In this document: positions 61,341 through 64,000 of the stretch, in pieces
Position numbering within the stretch: the first letter of the stretch is position 1
Layout: each line of letters starts with the position of its first letter
Assembly: GCF_003254395.2 (NCBI RefSeq)
Contig: NC_037647.1
Coordinates: 7,891,925 to 7,955,924, forward strand
Length of the DNA: 64,000 bases
Source of the DNA: Apis mellifera
Lineage: Eukaryota; Arthropoda; Insecta; Hymenoptera; Apidae
Reading direction: 5' to 3'
Position numbers and translations under genes: made by a program
Notes under the pieces: generated by a model
What the model saw: only the letters and a program-made list of their open reading frames with translations
Database searches by the model: none
Told to the model about the DNA's origin: nothing

Positions 61341-64000
61341 CGACTTTCTCGTCCTGCGGCGCGTCGGTGTTACTGAGACTCCTGGTGAACTGACCCCTTT
61401 TACGATCGTCGTGCTCGCTATCGGGTGGCTGGCTCCTGGACGGTTTCTCGTACGAGCCCGACTGACCGGTGTACTCGCTGCTTTCGGGCATGGAGGAGGA
61501 TCGGCGATCCCGGCCGTCGTCGCGTTGTCGGTTGACGGCGGCGGTGGAGGCGTCGTCGGCGACGGTTTTTTTCCGGGAATGCCGTCGGATGGACGACGAT
61601 AGGGAGGGCGTGGCCACGGCCGAATCGTCGTAGTTGTCGCGCGGCGACGATTTCGTGTTTCGTGAGGTTTCGTGGTGATCGACGGCCCGTGGGTGGTAGT
61701 TTTTAGCAGTGTCGGAGGTAGCGGTTTGGGAATCAAAGAGACTTGAATTAGCGTTACCGGGGTGGGGTGCTCGGTTACGGGGCCTACGCGGATCGCACGG
61801 GCCAAATCCGCAGTTCTCGCTGCACTGGCTCTCGCTCTCCATCGAGTACTCGTAGTACTCGAGGGTGTCGCTGATCGCTACGTTCCTCTTACTACCCTGC
61901 TGCTGCGCCTGTTGCTGGCTCGGGTGCCGCTGGGCCTGCTGGCCGTGCCGTTCCTGCTCCTCCCTCTTCTCGAGCAGCTCGAGATCCCTAGCCTCGGGGC
62001 AACTGCTATTTCGCCTACGATAATACCTATGCCTCGATTCTATCGACGGCCTCCTCTCCTCGACCTTACGCGCCAACCAGCCCGACCTACCTAACTCCTG
62101 GCAACCCGACATCGCTAACTCCCGACACTCCGGACAGCTGGTCTTACGCCTAATCACCCGATACTCCGATACTCCTCCCCGCCCCGTGCGAGAGGGCGGC
62201 GGCGGCGGCTCCCCGTACGATCCCGCGTAACGCTCGCCGCGGCTCTCCGTCGCCACGTTCTCGTAATCGTACCTCGACTCCCGAGTAACCTGTTCCACGT
62301 CCTTGTAAACCGATCCGATACCCATCGTCCCTCCGCCCCCGCCGCCCCTCTCGCGGAAACAGTCGGCGCACACGACCGTCTCCATCGAGCCGAAATCCTC
62401 GTCCGAGTCCAGTACCAGCTTCGTCCTTCTTTCTTCCTCCTCTTCCTCCTCGCCTCCCTTCCTCCGCGAAGCCTCGTAGTAACGGAGCTCCCTCGCCTCG
62501 GGGCAGCTCGTGTTCCGTTTCCGGCGGTGCAGCAGACGCCTCGCTCTCTCGGCCCTCTCCGACGAGCTCAACTCCTCGTCCGAGCGTAGGATCGGCGTGG
62601 ATTCGGCCCGTTGCAGCATCATTCGCTTGCTCTCGGAGAACGTTGGAACGGCGAGCAACGCGGCTTCGTTTGGACGTTCCACGTCCCGTCCTCCATATGC
62701 CGCCTCGAAATTCTCGTAAATCCCCGTGCTGCTCGCCTCTCTGCACACAGGCTCTCGCCTGCTTCTCCTCCTTCTTCTACGGGGGAACGTGTTCTCCTGA
62801 TACGCAGCGTGATCCGCACGCCCGTACTCCGGCCCACTGTGCGCTTCGTAATCGTACTCCTCCGCTGAACGATAATCGCGATAATCGCCGTCCGTCGCGT
62901 ACTCGCCGTCCACGTACTGCGACGGCCTCCTCTTACGTCCACCTCTTCCACCGTCCTCTCCTCTCTCCTCTCCGCGGCCACCGTAATAATCGTCCTCGTA
63001 CGCCTCGATCGCGGCGTCGCTCCTCGCCGCGTTTTCATCCTCGTAATCCTCGTACATTCGTCGTCGTCGTCGTCGTCGTCGTTGCTGCTGCTGTTGTTGC
63101 CGTTGCTGTTGTTGTTGTTGCTGCTCGTAATCGTCCGCGATATTCCCTCGGTCGATGAACCCTTCGTCCTCGTAAGCCTCCACGTCCCATTCCACGTAAC
63201 CGTCGTAACCGCCGTTCTCCAAATACGACTCGCCGCTTTTCGCCCTTCCTCGAGAAGGAGAACGAGCCTCGATCGCCGTCCTTCTCCGTTCGCCGTCGTA
63301 ACGGGCCTCGAAATCGGGCACGATTCCTCCTCGCGCGGAGGAGGAACGAGGGATCTTCTTCTTCCTGTCCCGGCCACGGTACTTGTCCACGCTCGCCTCG
63401 TCTATGCTGCAGTATATGTGCTCGTTATCGGTGTCCACGCTCCTCGTGCGTTTCTCCGATACGTCTCTGGCGAAGGTGGGGGGATCGATTTGGAAGGTCG
63501 ACGCGGTGTACTTCCGTTTCGTGGGATCCTGCCGAGGGCCGAGGAGGAGCGTGGGATCCCTGTCGAGGAAACCGATCGTCTGATCGTCGCTGCTGAACGA
63601 GTTCTCCTCCGATAATTCGTACGAGGAACGGTAAGGCTTGACGACGGGCACCGTTCCTCCCCCCGCTTCGACCCCCCCCTGCTCGTCGAAACGCGGCACG
63701 TATATCTCGGTCTCGCCGCAACTGAACTCGGAATCGTAACCGTAGAACGGTTTGCGATCCTGCTTCAGCATGTAGTCGTAATTCTTCTCGCGATCGAGCA
63801 GAATCTTGGGCACCTTCTCGTCGCCGTTCGAGTCGAAGTACGATTTGCTCTGGTCGCCGAGGGCCGGTATCTTGTCGCCGTAACCCGCGTCGTTGATGGC
63901 GAGATTCTTCTTCAACTTGCGGCGCGCCGTCCTCAGGCTGTCGTCGCTGAATATGTTGCTCGAGATCGTGTCGTACTCGAAACTCTTGGCCCTACGCGAG
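61341..64000 (-). CDS. Rim: Rim, giant linker exon (partial, runs off window)
   Basis: At least 886 codons of one open frame, continuing past the right edge. The assignment rests on its 3' end: TRSLSNTDAPQDEKV joins in phase 1 (donor GTCG|gtgagt) to the DGSLSDTA exon, recreating the RIM sequence DEKxDGSLSDTA. The rest is predicted disordered: Tyr/Asp/Glu-rich near the N-terminal side (SFEYDTISSNIFSDDSLRTA near the edge), then Arg/Ser/Glu-rich. It has a mixed Gln then Arg run (63056-63126) and three copies of an SCPE(A/C)R(E/D)L motif (near 62490, 62130 and 62000). The zinc finger, PDZ and C2A domains of RIM are not in the window and should lie beyond base 64000. The apparent start at 63915 is an internal TTG. 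Confidence 0.85.
63056..63126. repeat. Coding Gln/Arg codon repeat in Rim
   Basis: On the Rim strand, CAG/CAA codons (a Gln run with one Arg) pass directly into eight Arg codons, mostly CGA, then MYEDYEDEN. It lies inside the Rim giant exon and keeps the frame. Confidence 0.88.

Noticed and set aside
62619..63377. 252-codon minus frame and several + frames over the Rim giant exon
   Set aside because: They are shadows in other frames of the Rim coding sequence.
1..64000. Prokaryotic-type systems (operons, CRISPR arrays, defence or phage modules)
   Set aside because: Spliced animal genes and microsatellite-rich noncoding DNA; no regularly spaced repeats of CRISPR type. The 157-bp tandem units have no spacers.

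Overview
The window is animal nuclear DNA, most likely from an insect and probably a hymenopteran such as a bee. Coding sequence is split by GT-AG introns. Noncoding DNA is full of simple repeats (GA/TC, AT, purine tracts), yet CpG-containing words (tcga, cgcg, acgt) stay common, as in bee genomes. Two conserved insect genes are recognisable, both cut by the window edges. The species call is inference; the gene calls rest on direct protein resemblance.

Layout. From 1 to about 6.9 kb lies the 3' part of odd-paired (opa, Zic-family zinc-finger transcription factor) on the + strand: intron (1-4233), a zinc-finger exon (4234-4403), an intron, and the last coding exon (5622-5945) ending in the opa C-terminus. 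The intron holds four tandem copies of a ~157-bp unit. A 385-bp TCGAG-type minisatellite begins 12 bases after the stop codon. From 53341 to the right edge lies the 3' part of Rim (Rab3-interacting molecule, active-zone scaffold) on the - strand: a very long linker exon that runs off the window (61341 to beyond 64000), then exons at 60958-61137, 59414-59570, 56564-56767 (or -56774), 54124-54338, 53702-53841 and 53341-53547. The last three encode the C2B domain and C-terminus.

The two genes converge tail to tail across about 47 kb with no recognisable conserved gene. That interval probably holds opa regulatory DNA and the 3' UTRs of both genes. It contains many microsatellites, a few promoter-like motif clusters, and one 136-codon open frame (52557-52967, +) that could be real. 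From about 43.9 to 56 kb it is clearly more AT-rich and T-tract-rich than before.

Most interesting: in Rim, two exons before C2B (59414-59570 and 56564-56774) share an RSEE(V/I)xP core and the same phase (1 in, 2 out). A tandem splice acceptor 7 nt apart would let them be used either alternatively or together. Two more candidate exons lie between them. The last Rim intron has a GC donor. The long Rim linker exon carries three copies of an SCPE(A/C)R(E/D)L motif. I found no mobile-element proteins, tRNA, rRNA, CRISPR or prokaryotic-type system.
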